64,000 nt of DNA from Variovorax saccharolyticus (GTDB taxonomy: Bacteria; Pseudomonadota; Gammaproteobacteria; Burkholderiales; Burkholderiaceae_C): the NCBI RefSeq assembly GCF_030316765.1, contig NZ_JASZYT010000004.1, positions 310,001 through 374,000 of the forward strand, given 5' to 3'. Shown in pieces: positions 38,428 through 47,868 of the stretch. Numbering within the stretch: position 1 is the stretch's first letter; every line of letters begins with the position of its first letter. The position numbers were made by a program, and so were the translations under genes. The notes beneath the pieces are model-generated. The model made no database searches, was not told the DNA's origin, and worked only from the letters and a program-made list of their open reading frames with translations.

Positions 38428-38442
38428 TTCAAATCGATTGAA
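38428..38442. promoter_or_regulatory. Palindromic LysR-box candidate
   Basis: TTCAA and TTGAA flank a five-base spacer (TTCAAATCGATTGAA), which contains the T-N11-A LysR consensus. It ends 3 bp before the LysR ATG, where binding would repress the regulator's own translation or transcription start region. Confidence 0.4.
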
Positions 38443-38445
38443 AAC

Positions 38446-39441
38446 ATGATTGATATCAACGAGCATGATTTTCATCGGCTCGACCTGAATCTGCTGCTCG
38501 TCTTCACGGCACTGCTGCGCGAGCGAAGCGTCACCCGAGCCGCCAGGCGCCTCTACCTCGGACAGCCGGCCATCAGCGCATCCCTGGCCCGACTGCGCGC
38601 CTTCGCCGGTGACGACCTGTTCGTGCGCACCGCGCAGGGGATGGAGCCGACCGCCCATGCACTCGATCTCGCGGAGCGGCTCAAGCCGGTCCTCGAAGGC
38701 CTGAGTGCCGCGCTCTTCACGACCAGCGCCTTCGACCCATCCTCGAGCGACCGCACGTTCTCCCTCGGCATGTTCGACATCGGGGAAGTCACGCTCGGCC
38801 CTGAGTTGCTGGGCGACATGGAAGCGGAGGCACCTCGCGTGCGGCTTGCACTTCGACCGGTCGACCGGGCCAACGCAGTCGCTCAGCTCGAGGCGGGGAC
38901 ACTGGACCTTGCCATCACGGATATTGGCGCCACGACGCAGTGGATACGCACCAAGCCGCTGTTCCAGGAGTTCTTCGCCTGCATCTTCGACCCCAAAGTG
39001 GTCCGGGCTCGGATTCCAATCAGCCTAAAGGACTATCTTGCATACCCTCATCTGCTGACCTCATTCGGGGGCGAATTCGTCGGCTACGTCGACGAGGTGC
39101 TGGCGCAGCGTGGTCTTGCCCGGCACGTCACGATGACCACCACCCGTTTCAGCACATTGCCGTTCGTGCTGCGACGCTTTCGGGGTATCGCTTCACTTCC
39201 GGGCACGGCAGCGCGGGAGCTGGGCGGCGCGCTGGGCCTCACCGTGAGCCCGCTGCCCGTCGAGGTTCCACCGGTAGACCTCTCGCTCGTCTGGCACGCT
39301 CGTCACGAGACCGATGCCGGGCACCAGTGGCTCCGCGAACTGGTCTACCGCGTGTGCATGCGATTTGCGCCGCCGGAGAGCAACGGGCCCAAAGATTCGG
39401 ACAGTTCAAAGGGAAGCGCTCGGAAGGCTCGTCGACGCTGA
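38446..39441 (+). CDS. LysR-family transcriptional regulator
   Basis: About 331 residues. The winged helix (HRLDLNLLLVFTALLRERSVTRAARRLYLGQPAISASLARLR) is of the NodD/NahR-like type with LDLNLL. The effector domain has LDLAITDIGATTQWI and RHVTMTTTRFSTLPFVL. The tail is basic (SARKARRR). I prefer the ATG at 38446 to a TTG at 38425 because the palindrome lies between them. It is divergent from the aldo/keto reductase, its likely target. Confidence 0.92.
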   Translation: MIDINEHDFHRLDLNLLLVFTALLRERSVTRAARRLYLGQPAISASLARLRAFAGDDLFVRTAQGMEPTAHALDLAERLKPVLEGLSAALFTTSAFDPSSSDRTFSLGMFDIGEVTLGPELLGDMEAEAPRVRLALRPVDRANAVAQLEAGTLDLAITDIGATTQWIRTKPLFQEFFACIFDPKVVRARIPISLKDYLAYPHLLTSFGGEFVGYVDEVLAQRGLARHVTMTTTRFSTLPFVLRRFRGIASLPGTAARELGGALGLTVSPLPVEVPPVDLSLVWHARHETDAGHQWLRELVYRVCMRFAPPESNGPKDSDSSKGSARKARRR

Positions 39442-39664
39442 CAGGGCCCGCTCGTCATGGACCAACGGCTGATGCCTCGTGCCACCTGGCGCGCAAACCG
39501 CGCTGCGCAGCCGGTCGATCGCAGGCTCGTGCGACAAAACGTTCCTTGCCCGTTGATTTCAGAGGGCGATCTCCCTTCACCGTCGTCTTCATGTGGAGTA
39601 GTGAACACGATGCTCGTAGGCCCGCTGGCTATGATCCATTCGCTGGCTTACTCCCACCTCTCCC

Positions 39665-40144
39665 ATGCAACGTTTCACGATCTCGCTAGATGACGACCTC
39701 GCGACCCAGTTCGACGCGCTGATTGCGGACAAGGGCTACATCAACCGCTCGGAAGCGGTACGCGACCTGATCCGTTCGCAGCTCGGCAGCGCGACGCTGA
39801 GCCAGCCGACTCGCGACAAATCGGGCTGGTGCGTTGCCAACGTCAGCTACGTGTATGACCACCACGAACAGACAGTCACCGGCCGCGTCCTCGACCTGCA
39901 ACACGATCATCACGATCTGGTGATCACGAGCCTCCACACCCACCTCGACCATGACCATTGCCTCGAGACGGTGGTGTTGCGCGGCCCGACCGCAGCCGTG
40001 CAGGCCTGCGCAGATCAGCTCGTGGCGCTCCGTGGCGTGCGTCATGGCAACGTTCACCTGGTGCCGCTCGACAGCGGTGGCGAGCGGCACACCCATGGCC
40101 ACGGCCACGGCAAGGGCCACGCCCACATGAAACCGGTCAACTGA
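39665..40144 (+). CDS. nikR: Nickel-responsive regulator NikR
   Basis: 159 residues. The N-terminal ribbon-helix-helix is MQRFTISLDDDLATQFDALI with NRSEAVRDLIR. The C-terminal ACT-like domain holds the nickel ligands in VITSLHTHLDHDHCLE (His, His, Cys). A His/Gly-rich tail (THGHGHGKGHAH) adds likely metal-buffering capacity and is longer than in E. coli NikR. Ni-bound NikR represses nickel uptake genes. The next gene encodes a TonB receptor with a NikR-type palindrome just upstream. Confidence 0.95.
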   Translation: MQRFTISLDDDLATQFDALIADKGYINRSEAVRDLIRSQLGSATLSQPTRDKSGWCVANVSYVYDHHEQTVTGRVLDLQHDHHDLVITSLHTHLDHDHCLETVVLRGPTAAVQACADQLVALRGVRHGNVHLVPLDSGGERHTHGHGHGKGHAHMKPVN

Positions 40145-40183
40145 GCGTCTGCGCCGGTTGGCGTATGTCGCTGACGCGCATTT

Positions 40184-40210
40184 GTATGAACAATTTAAGT
40201 TTTGTCATAC
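40184..40210. promoter_or_regulatory. NikR operator candidate
   Basis: GTATGA (40184-40189) and TCATAC (40205-40210) are exact inverted half-sites, identical to the classic NikR half-sites. The gap is 15 bases, one shorter than the 16 of the E. coli nik operator. It lies 13 bp before the ATG of the TonB receptor, a position suited to repression. Confidence 0.75.
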
Positions 40211-40222
40211 AGAAATTCGTTC

Positions 40223-42305
40223 ATGCGTCGCGCCTGCTGCCTGCCTCATGCCCTCTTCATCGCCACCTCGTGGAGCGGCGGCGCCTGGGCCCAGGAAATC
40301 CATCTGCCTGAAGTCGAGGTCCGCGGGCCCCGCGATGCGGCCATCGGCTCGGCCGACAGCGCCAGCGAGGGGGCGGCGGAGCGGCAGGTATTCCAGGCGC
40401 GTCCCAAGCTGCGCCCGGGGGACATCATCGAGGCCGTGCCGGGGGTGGTGGCGACCCAGCATTCGGGCGACGGCAAGGCCAACCAGTACTTCCTGCGCGG
40501 CTTCAACATCGACCATGGCACCGACTTCTCGATGAAGGTCGACGGCATGCCGGTCAACATGCCGACCCACGGTCACGGCCAGGGCTATGCCGACCTCAAC
40601 TTCCTGATCCCCGAGCTGGTCTCGGGCGTCAGCTATCGCAAGGGCCCGTACTTCGCCGACAACAGCGACTTCGCGTTGGCCGGCAGCGCCACCATCGACT
40701 ACCTCAGCGCGCTCGACGCGCCTTTTGCCGAAGTGACCTTCGGCTCCAACAACTACCGCCGCTTGCTGGCGGCCGGTTCACGCACGCTGCAGGACCAGAC
40801 CTGGATGGGGGCGGTTGAGCTGGTGGGCAACGACGGCCCCTGGGACGTGCCCGAGAACCTCGGGAAGGCCAACGCCCTGTTGCGCTACTCGCAGGGCTCG
40901 CCATCGCGCGGCTTCAGCATCACCGGCATGGCCTACAAGGCCAGTTGGAACTCGACCGACCAGGTGCCTCAGAGGTTGATCGACAGCGGCGAACTGCCGC
41001 GCTTCGGCTCGCTCAATCCCACCGATGGCGGTGAGAGCCAGCGCTACAGCCTCTCGGGCAAATGGTTCGACAAGAGCGAGGTCGGCGAGACCAACGTCAG
41101 CGCCTACGCGATGGCCTACCGCTTCGACTTGTTCTCGGATTTCACCTACTTCCTCAACAGCCCGGTCAATGGCGACCAGTTCGAACAGACCGATCGCCGG
41201 AACGTGTTTGGCGCACAGGCTTCACACCAGATGCCCACCAAGCTTGGTGTGTTCGACGGCGTGCTCAGCTTCGGTGTGCAGTGGCGGGCAGACCGCATCG
41301 GCGAGGTGGGCCTGTACAACACCGAATCGCGCGAACGGCTCTCTACAGTGCGCAGCGACAAGGTGTCGCAGGATCTGCTGTCGGTGTATGCGCAGCAGTT
41401 GGTCCAGTTCAACGAGCGCTGGCGTGGCTATGTCGGGCTGCGCGGCGATATCCTGCGCTACGACGTCGAAGGGCGTGAACCGGTATACGGCCCGGTCAAC
41501 AGCGGTAGCGGTCAGGATTCTCTTGCGAGCCCGAAGGCCGGCCTCATCTTCACTCTGTCGCCGCAGCAGGAGTTCTACCTCAACGCCGGGGTTGGCTTTC
41601 ACAGCAACGACGTTCGCGGGGCGACGATCACGACCGATCCGCAGACGGGCTTGCCGGCCGATCGTGTGCCGGCGCTCGCGAAGGGCCATGGTGCCGAGCT
41701 CGGCTGGCGGTTTCAGCCGAACGAGGATGTCACCGCGACCGTGGCGCTGTGGCAGCTTCGACTGGATTCCGAACTGATCTACGTCGGCGATTCCGGATCC
41801 ACCGAGCCCGGCCGGGCGAGCAGCCGGCGCGGCATCGAGGCTACGCTGCGCTGGAAGCTGCCCAAGGGCTTTCGCTTCGATGTCGATGCCGCGTACTCGC
41901 GCGCGAGGGTTCCGCGGCGTACCGCCCGAGGGTGAAGGCAACCATGTCGACAACGCGGTCGAGAGCGTGCTTGCGACCGGCGTCACCTACATCCAGGGCC
42001 CCTGGACCGCTTCGCTCTGGCTGAGATACCTCGGCCCGCGGGCGCTCGATACGCTCAACACGGTACGCTCGCGCAGCAACACGCTGCTCAATGTCGGCGC
42101 GCGCTATGCCGTCAACCGGAGTCTGACGCTCGGGCTCGACGTCTTCAATCTGGCGGGAAGCAAAAGCAACGACATCGAGTACTTCTATGCCTCCTGCACC
42201 GCTGGCGAGATCGCGAGCGGTGCCTGCGGCGGCGGCATCGACGATCGGCATGTGCATCCCATGGAGCCCAGGAGCGCACGGGTCAGCGCCAGATGGACTT
42301 TTTGA
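40223..42305 (+). pseudogene. TonB-dependent receptor (probable nickel/nickel-chelate uptake), single-base frameshift
   Basis: A signal peptide is followed by a plug domain (PGDIIEAVPGVVATQHSGDG, YFLRGFNIDHGTDFSMKVDGMP) and a beta-barrel. The first frame runs to a stop at 41935. From about 41905 the barrel continues in the next frame (FRGVPPEGEG, NAVESVLATGVTY, GLDVFNLAGSKSNDIEY) and ends with the terminal strand RVSARWTF at 42305. One extra G in a GGG run near 41908-41911 explains it: removing one base gives 694 clean codons. Position after NikR and the operator imply nickel control. It may be a sequencing error or a truly truncated receptor. Confidence 0.85.
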
Positions 42306-42406
42306 CGCAGTCGAGGGCCGGGCTCGAAAGCGTGCTTCAGCCTGGTTGGTGTGTCATGGCTGCCGGTCGAGCTCCGGGCGGCGCCGGAGCCAGTCGTTGC
42401 TGCCCT

Positions 42407-42856
42407 TCACTGGGGCGCGCTTCTTTGAGCGTCCGCGCGCACCTGAGCCGGGCTGGGCATGGTCGACACGACCTTGCTGTTCACGCGCGATCCGCTGGTC
42501 ACGTTCTGATCGGGGGCGGCTGCGGCCGCCTCCGCCTGGGCCCGGACCACGGCGGGGTCGGCCGTCGACGTGAAGGGGTCCGCGCCGCGGGAGCCGCGTG
42601 TCACGTTCTGATTGGGTGCGCGCGCCGTGTCGATGGCCTGTTGCTGCACTGCCGCTGGGTCGGCCACCGAGGTGAACGGTTCGGCGCCGCGCGATCCACG
42701 CGTGACGTTCTGGTTGGGAGCGTGGGCGGCAGCGATCGCTTCGGCTTGCACCTCGGCGCGGCTGCGGCCGGCGGATGGCTGTGCATGCACCGAGCTTGCA
42801 AGCATCCACGCAATGGCCGTGGTCGTGACGATCTTGATGATGGGTGAGGTGTTCAT
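42407..42856 (-). CDS. Small exported protein with 34-residue tandem repeats
   Basis: 149 residues with a signal peptide (ending SSVHAQ). The mature part repeats a 34-residue unit containing APNQNVTRGSRGA and DPFTS, present about two and a half times before a diverged end. No named domain is evident; it resembles short periplasmic DUF4148-like proteins of Burkholderiales. The ATG at 42856 lacks a strong Shine-Dalgarno. The gene is convergent with the TonB receptor. Confidence 0.7.
   Translation of the reverse strand: MNTSPIIKIVTTTAIAWMLASSVHAQPSAGRSRAEVQAEAIAAAHAPNQNVTRGSRGAEPFTSVADPAAVQQQAIDTARAPNQNVTRGSRGADPFTSTADPAVVRAQAEAAAAAPDQNVTSGSRVNSKVVSTMPSPAQVRADAQRSAPQ
42480..42790. repeat. 102-bp tandem repeat within the small exported protein gene
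   Basis: The GTTCTG of the repeated Gln-Asn-Val coding segment recurs at 42503, 42605 and 42707, an exact 102-bp period. The copies are diverged, so this is an old in-frame repeat. Confidence 0.7.
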
Positions 42857-42978
42857 GCTGATTTCCTTGGGGACTCGCGGCGGCTGATTTGCCGGCTATG
42901 ACCCGAGGCTATGGGCCGCGTGTTGCGCGGCGATGACGATGCGTTCCTCGAACAAGGCGGCAGGGCCCGACAGCAATC

Positions 42979-43242
42979 TCACCAGGCCGTCGACGGGTCG
43001 ACCACCAGCTTTCGGAGCACCAGGTAGCCGGCGTCCAGCGCCTCGATGTAGCTGTCGAAGCCGGCGGCCGACTCCAGCAGGGACTCGAACTCGACGGGTT
43101 CGGCGAACGACTCCATCACCACCCAGAAGAAGTGCCCGTCATCATGCTGCTTGACGGCCAGCGCGAGCGATTGGAACTCGATGGACATCGGTTGGATCTG
43201 CTCTATCCGATGGCAGCGCCCGCACTGAACAGGCAGCGGCAC
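42979..43242 (-). CDS. Hypothetical small protein
   Basis: Up to 87 residues from a GTG at 43242, or 69 from the ATG at 43188. The part after the ATG looks like a real soluble protein (SLALAVKQHDDGHFFWVVMESF, then GFDSYIEALDAGYLVLRKL). A CxxC near the start of the longer form would be lost with the shorter one. I do not recognise the family. Neither start has a good Shine-Dalgarno. Confidence 0.5.
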   Translation of the reverse strand: MPLPVQCGRCHRIEQIQPMSIEFQSLALAVKQHDDGHFFWVVMESFAEPVEFESLLESAAGFDSYIEALDAGYLVLRKLVVDPSTAW

Positions 43243-43359
43243 ATGAATGCTCGTGGAGATTCCATCGCGGCGATGCTAGCGACGAACTGTGACAGTTTGC
43301 CGAAGCCTAGCTGCAGCGCGCCAGGCGACTTTCACCGCTTGAGCGCCCCCTCGAGCCGA

Positions 43360-44202
43360 CTACGCGGTGGCGGCCTGAGCGTCTTGCAGCCGGACGATCT
43401 CCTGGATCGCAAGGGGCAGGTCGGCGACGCTGTCGATGACCAGGTGGGCCCCCGCCGCGCGCAGCCGCCTTTCCGCGTCGCGGCGCAGCGACTGGACCTC
43501 GGCCGGCGTCAACTGGCTCAGCGCCGCTTCGGTCAATCCCACCTCGTTGCCGGACAGCGTGACGCCCACGCACCACATCCCGGCATTGCGCCCTTCCTCG
43601 ATGCCGGGAACCGTGTCATCCACCTTCACGCAGGCCCGCACGTCGCTCACCTGCAAGGCGAGCACGTTGGCCAGCGCCATGTAGGGACCGGGTCGTCCGC
43701 CGGCCGCAAGTTCGTCGCCTGCGACCACGTGGTCGGGAACGATGCCGGCACGCGCGGCCAGGGGCAACAGGACATCCAGCACCTGTCGTGGGTAGCCCGA
43801 GCAGGAGCCGATCTTCAAACCTTGCGCCCGCAGCCAAGCCAGCGTGTCGACGACACCGGGAATGGGCTGCGAATAGTCGCCCACCTTCTCGATCTGCATC
43901 GGCATGAAGCGCTGGTAGAGAGCATCGATGTCGTTGGGGCCGGGCGGGACACCGAAGCGTTGCTGCCACTGCGCGCCGATCGCCGGCTCGTCCAGCAAGC
44001 TGCGAATGTGATCCCGCTTCGACAGGCCCATGGGACCGCGCGCCTGCGCCAGGCTGATCTGGATGCCGAAGCTCGCGAAGGCATCCACGAAGATCTGCGT
44101 GGGTGCCAGCGAGCCGAAATCGACCAGCGTGCCGGCCCAATCGAAGATGACCGCCTGAAGCCGGTGGGAAGACAGCGCGGCAGGCGCAGAGGATTCGTTC
44201 AT
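43360..44202 (-). CDS. phnX: Phosphonoacetaldehyde hydrolase (phosphonatase)
   Basis: About 280 residues, HAD superfamily. The nucleophile loop is VIFDWAGTLVDFG, with the Trp-Ala-Gly pattern of phosphonatase. MGLSKRDHIRSLL supplies the Schiff-base lysine that distinguishes PhnX from other HADs. GSCSGYPRQVLDVLLP and VKVDDTVPGIEEGRNAGMW complete the fold. It hydrolyses phosphonoacetaldehyde to acetaldehyde and phosphate. It is the last gene of the phn operon. No phnW transaminase is next to it; an alcohol dehydrogenase takes that place. Confidence 0.92.
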   Translation of the reverse strand: MNESSAPAALSSHRLQAVIFDWAGTLVDFGSLAPTQIFVDAFASFGIQISLAQARGPMGLSKRDHIRSLLDEPAIGAQWQQRFGVPPGPNDIDALYQRFMPMQIEKVGDYSQPIPGVVDTLAWLRAQGLKIGSCSGYPRQVLDVLLPLAARAGIVPDHVVAGDELAAGGRPGPYMALANVLALQVSDVRACVKVDDTVPGIEEGRNAGMWCVGVTLSGNEVGLTEAALSQLTPAEVQSLRRDAERRLRAAGAHLVIDSVADLPLAIQEIVRLQDAQAATA

Positions 44203-44242
44203 GGTGTCCGTTCGAGGGGGTGAAGAGAAAAGAACCCGGCCA

Positions 44243-45331
44243 TCAGGCAGCGGCAATGAAGTTGCGGCCGCGCGCGCCGGCCAGCGCCTTGCGGATGCGG
44301 TCGCTCCAGTCCGCTTCCTGAATGCCGTAGCTCAGCGGATCGACGCTGACGCCCAGCCCCTGCAGGAAAGCGGACAAGCTCGCCGCGGCTTGGTCGATGT
44401 CGCTGGCCCCGAACACCGAGAGCAGCAGCGCGTCCAGCGCGGCGTCGCGGCCGGCAGCGAGCTGCATGATTCGCGGCAGGCTGAACGAGCACGCGATGCC
44501 GTGCGGCGTGCCGTGTTGGAGCGTGATGTCGTACGACAGCGAATGCGCCAGCGCGGTTCGCGTGTTGGAAAAAGCCAGGCCGGCCTGCAGTGCCGCGGTC
44601 GCGAGGCGCTCGCGCAGCTCGGGCCGGTCGGGCTGGGCCAGCAGTTGCGGCAGGGTGTCGATGATGGCGCGCGCCGCACTCACCGCGAGGCTGGCCGACA
44701 CCGGGTTGCGATGCACGTTCCAGAGCGACTCGAGTGCATGCGACAGCGCATCGAGGCCGCTGGCCAGCGTGGCCGCATGAGGCAGGCTGAGCATCAGGTC
44801 GGCATCGACGATGGCGGCCTCGGGCCAGGTCCACGGAAGGTGCAGCGACAGCTTGCGTCCGCGCGCCTGGTCCCAGACGGTCGCCCAGGGCGTCACCTCG
44901 CTGCCGGTTCCCGCGGTGGTCGGAATGGCCAGCAGCTTTCGATGCGCCCCCGTCGTGCCCGGCGGCTCGGCGCCCTCGATGCGGGCCAGCAAATCGGCGA
45001 AGCGGCCCGTCGCCGATCGCGTGAGCATGACCTTCGCGCAGTCGATCACGCTGCCGCCGCCGAGCGCAACGATGCAATCGATGTCCGGATGGTCGCGCCA
45101 CAGCCGTTCGTACAGGGGGGCCAGCCATTCGATGTCGGGATTGGGATGCACCTCGGTCTCGACCGCGGCAAGCCGGTCGCCCAGCAGTTTGCGGATGCTG
45201 TCGACGAGCCCGAGTTCGGTCGCCTCCGGAAAGGCGATGAGGATGGCGCGGCGTGGGCCGAGCAGCGCGGGCAGTTGCGACAAGGAGCCGCAGCCCGCGT
45301 GCACCTCGACGGGGTTGTAGTGGGTCCACAT
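44243..45331 (-). CDS. Iron-containing alcohol dehydrogenase, phosphonoacetaldehyde reductase-like (predicted 2-hydroxyethylphosphonate dehydrogenase)
   Basis: 362 residues of the type III (Fe) alcohol dehydrogenase family: nucleotide motif ALGGGSVIDCAK, IPTTAGTGSEVTPWA, and metal ligands in GLDALSHALESLW (Asp, His) and HGTPHGIACSFSLP (His). Similar enzymes reduce phosphonoacetaldehyde to 2-hydroxyethylphosphonate in phosphonate biosynthesis. In this catabolic operon with PhnX and an uptake system, the reverse oxidation is more likely. The ATG lies 3 bp after the phnE stop, so translation is probably coupled. Confidence 0.85.
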   Translation of the reverse strand: MWTHYNPVEVHAGCGSLSQLPALLGPRRAILIAFPEATELGLVDSIRKLLGDRLAAVETEVHPNPDIEWLAPLYERLWRDHPDIDCIVALGGGSVIDCAKVMLTRSATGRFADLLARIEGAEPPGTTGAHRKLLAIPTTAGTGSEVTPWATVWDQARGRKLSLHLPWTWPEAAIVDADLMLSLPHAATLASGLDALSHALESLWNVHRNPVSASLAVSAARAIIDTLPQLLAQPDRPELRERLATAALQAGLAFSNTRTALAHSLSYDITLQHGTPHGIACSFSLPRIMQLAAGRDAALDALLLSVFGASDIDQAAASLSAFLQGLGVSVDPLSYGIQEADWSDRIRKALAGARGRNFIAAA

Positions 45332-45334
45332 GGT

Positions 45335-46153
45335 TCAGTGCCTGCCGTCGCGCTGGATGCGATGGCGCAGTTGGCTGGAGAGCGTGTCGGCGACGATGAC
45401 CATCACGGTGATGACGATGATGCAGGTGGCCGTTTCCGGGTAGCGGAAGAGCTTGAGGCTGCTCACGAGCTCGAAGCCGAGCCCGCCGGCTCCCACCATG
45501 CCCAGCACGGTCGCGGAGCGAAGGTTGACTTCGAAGCGGTACAGCACCACCGCGATCCAGGCCGTGACGACCTGGGGCAGCACGCCGTAGACGATGACCT
45601 GCAGCGGCCGCGCGCCGGTTGCACGCAGCGCCTCGATCGGCCCCTGGTCGATCTCCTCGATGGCATCGGCGAAGAACTTGCCGAGCATGCCGGCGCCGTG
45701 GAGCGCCAGTGCCAGCACGCCGGGGAAGGGCCCCAGGCCGACGGCCGAAACGAACACCAGCGCGAGGATCAGTTCATTGATGCTGCGCACCACGTTCAAT
45801 GCCTGCCGCGTGATCCGGTAGATCCATCGGTTGCTCTGCAGGTTTCTGGCCGCGAGGAACGAAAGCGGAATGGCGGGCAGCACGGCCAGCAGCGTTCCCC
45901 AGACGGCGATCTGTACGGTTTCGAGCGCGGGTGCGACCAGCCGACCCAGGATGTGCAGGTCGGGCGGCAGGGTGCGGCCGAGGAAGTCGAGGATCTGCGG
46001 CAGGCCCGCCGCCAGTTCCGACCCACTGAGCTGCGCACCGTTGGCGCTCCATTGCAGTGCCCATGCCACGATGCAGAGGCCGATCAGCAGGTTGAACCAG
46101 CCCCGGCGGCCTTCGGGCAGCGGGCCGGTCCAGGCGTAGTTTTTCATGTTCAT
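45335..46153 (-). CDS. phnE: Phosphonate ABC transporter permease
   Basis: About 272 residues with six membrane segments and the permease EAA loop (ALRATGARPLQVIVYGVLPQV). VRSINELILALVFVSAVGLGPFPGVLAL and GMVGAGGLGFEL are typical of PhnE. It is the inner-membrane channel for the PhnD-delivered phosphonate. The ATG at 46153 overlaps the phnC stop as ATGA; the ATG at 46147 has better spacing to GGAGG and is an alternative. The reading frame is intact. Confidence 0.92.
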   Translation of the reverse strand: MNMKNYAWTGPLPEGRRGWFNLLIGLCIVAWALQWSANGAQLSGSELAAGLPQILDFLGRTLPPDLHILGRLVAPALETVQIAVWGTLLAVLPAIPLSFLAARNLQSNRWIYRITRQALNVVRSINELILALVFVSAVGLGPFPGVLALALHGAGMLGKFFADAIEEIDQGPIEALRATGARPLQVIVYGVLPQVVTAWIAVVLYRFEVNLRSATVLGMVGAGGLGFELVSSLKLFRYPETATCIIVITVMVIVADTLSSQLRHRIQRDGRH

Positions 46154-46949
46154 CCTCCCGTCGCCGCCATCAGGGGCATCGACAGCGCGGCCGGGCCGAC
46201 CGCCTGCTTTCTCTCGTGGGCGGGCTGTGGCATGTAGATCCGGTCGATGTCGGCCTGGCCCATGGCCTCGGGAGTGCCATCGAACACCACTCGGCTTGCG
46301 CCAGCCCGACGATGCGGTCGGCGAACTCGCGGGCGTACTCGACCTGATGGAGATTGCACAGCACGGTGATGCCCAGGTCGCGCGAGGCATCGCGCAGGTA
46401 CTGCAGCACCTTGCGCGAGGTCTGCGGGTCGAGACTCGCGACCGGCTCGTCCGCGAGGATCAGGCGGGGCCGCTGCGCGAGCGCGCGGGCGATGCCGACG
46501 CGCTGCATCTGGCCGCCCGACAGCGAATCGGTGCGTTCATGGGCCTTGTGCGCCAGGCCGACGCGGCCCAGGCATTCATGCGCCAGCGCCAGGTCGTCGC
46601 GACTGAAGAGATGCAGCACCGAAGCGAAGGTCGAAACCGCGCCCAGGCGGCCGGTCAGCACGTTCTTCAGGGCGCTCAACCGGGGCACCACGTTGTGGTG
46701 CTGGAAGATCATCGCAACGCGCTGCCGCAGGGCGCGGGTGTCGGCGCACTGCACCGCATCCATGCCGTCGACCTTCAGTTCGCCGCCGTCCGCCACCGCG
46801 AGGCGGTTGACGCATCGCAGCAGGGTCGACTTGCCGGCGCCCGACTCGCCGAGGACCACCACGAATTCGCCCGCGGCGGCGTCCAGGTCCACGCCGCGCA
46901 GCACGGCGTTGTCGCCATAGCGCTTGGTGAGATTCCGGATGCGGATCAC
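46150..46949 (-). pseudogene. phnC: Phosphonate ABC transporter ATPase, single-base frameshift near the 3' end
   Basis: From a GTG at 46949 (IRIRNLTKRYGDNAVLRGVDL), which overlaps the phnD stop as GTGA, the frame contains Walker A GESGAGKST, the Q-loop IFQHHNVV, signature LSGGQMQRVGIARAL and Walker B LILADEP. After DRIVGLAQ near 46300 the family C-terminus (RVVFDGTPEAMGQADIDRIYMP) is found in another frame and ends at 46150. Adding one base restores 267 codons. Without the correction the core ATPase is intact but has an unrelated tail. Error or real mutation cannot be separated here. Confidence 0.85.
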
Positions 46950-47813
46950 TTCATGCTCCGCAGGTCGAGCTTGAGCACCTTCGCGGTGTCGCGAACGACG
47001 TTGTAGGCGGCGTCGTTGGTGGGCTGGAAGCCGTTGAGCACGCCCTGGTCGCCCCAAGGCAGGTCCTTGACGTTGGCCAGGGCCTTGGCGATCCTCGCCT
47101 TCAGCGCCGGATCGAGGTCCTTGCGCCAGACCATCGGCGATTCGGGAATCGGGTTCGACGACCAGACGATCTCCAGTTCATCCTGCTTCACCTGGCCCTT
47201 GGCGACGGCACTTGCCAGGATGCGGTCGGCCACGGCCGCGGCGTCGACCTTCTTGTTGGCCACCGCGAGGATGCTGGCGTCGTGCGAGCCCGAGAAGATC
47301 ACGCGGCCGAAGAAGGCCTCCGGGTCGTAGCCGGCCTGCAGCAGGCCGCTCTTGGGGAACAGGTGGCCCGAGGCCGAGGTCGGGTCGACGAAGGCAAAGG
47401 TGCGGCCCTTGAGGTCGGCGGTCCTGGCGATGCCGCTGTCCTTGCGCGCAATGATCACGCTCTTGTAGGCGCTTTGCCCGGTCTTCTTGGTGACGGCGAC
47501 CGCAAAGGCCTCCACGTCGGCCACCTGGCTGGCGAGCACGTACGAGAACGGGCCCAGGTAGGCGACGTCGGAGCTTCTTGGAGCGCAAGGCCTCGATCAC
47601 GCCGTTGTAGTCGGTCGCGACGAAGGGCTTGACCGGCATGCCCAGCTGCTGCTGCAGGCTGTCGAGCACCTGGCGGCTGCTCTGGATCATCGCCTGCGAG
47701 TCTTCGGCCGGGATCAGTCCGATGGTGAGTGGCTGGTCGGCCAGCGCCGGCAAGGCGGCGGCGCAAAAGGTCAGGGCGAGCAGGCTGCGGCGCAGGCGAA
47801 GGTGGGTGGTCAT
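46946..47813 (-). pseudogene. phnD: Phosphonate ABC transporter substrate-binding protein, single-base frameshift
   Basis: The first part (ATG at 47813) has a signal peptide (SLLALTFCAAALPALA) and DQPLTIGLIPAEDSQAMI, VKPFVATDYNGVIEALRSKKL. At about 47570-47575 the frame breaks. The next frame continues with DVAYLGPFSYV, then QSAYKSVIIARKDSGI, FAFVDPTSASGHLFP and the rest of PhnD to the stop at 46946. Removing one C restores 289 codons. It is a periplasmic phosphonate receptor. It starts the phn operon and is divergent from a LysR gene. Confidence 0.87.
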
Positions 47814-47868
47814 GGTGCTTCTCGGAGGGGGTGACGGGTTGGGGACTAGCGCGAGGTTAAGAACGCCA

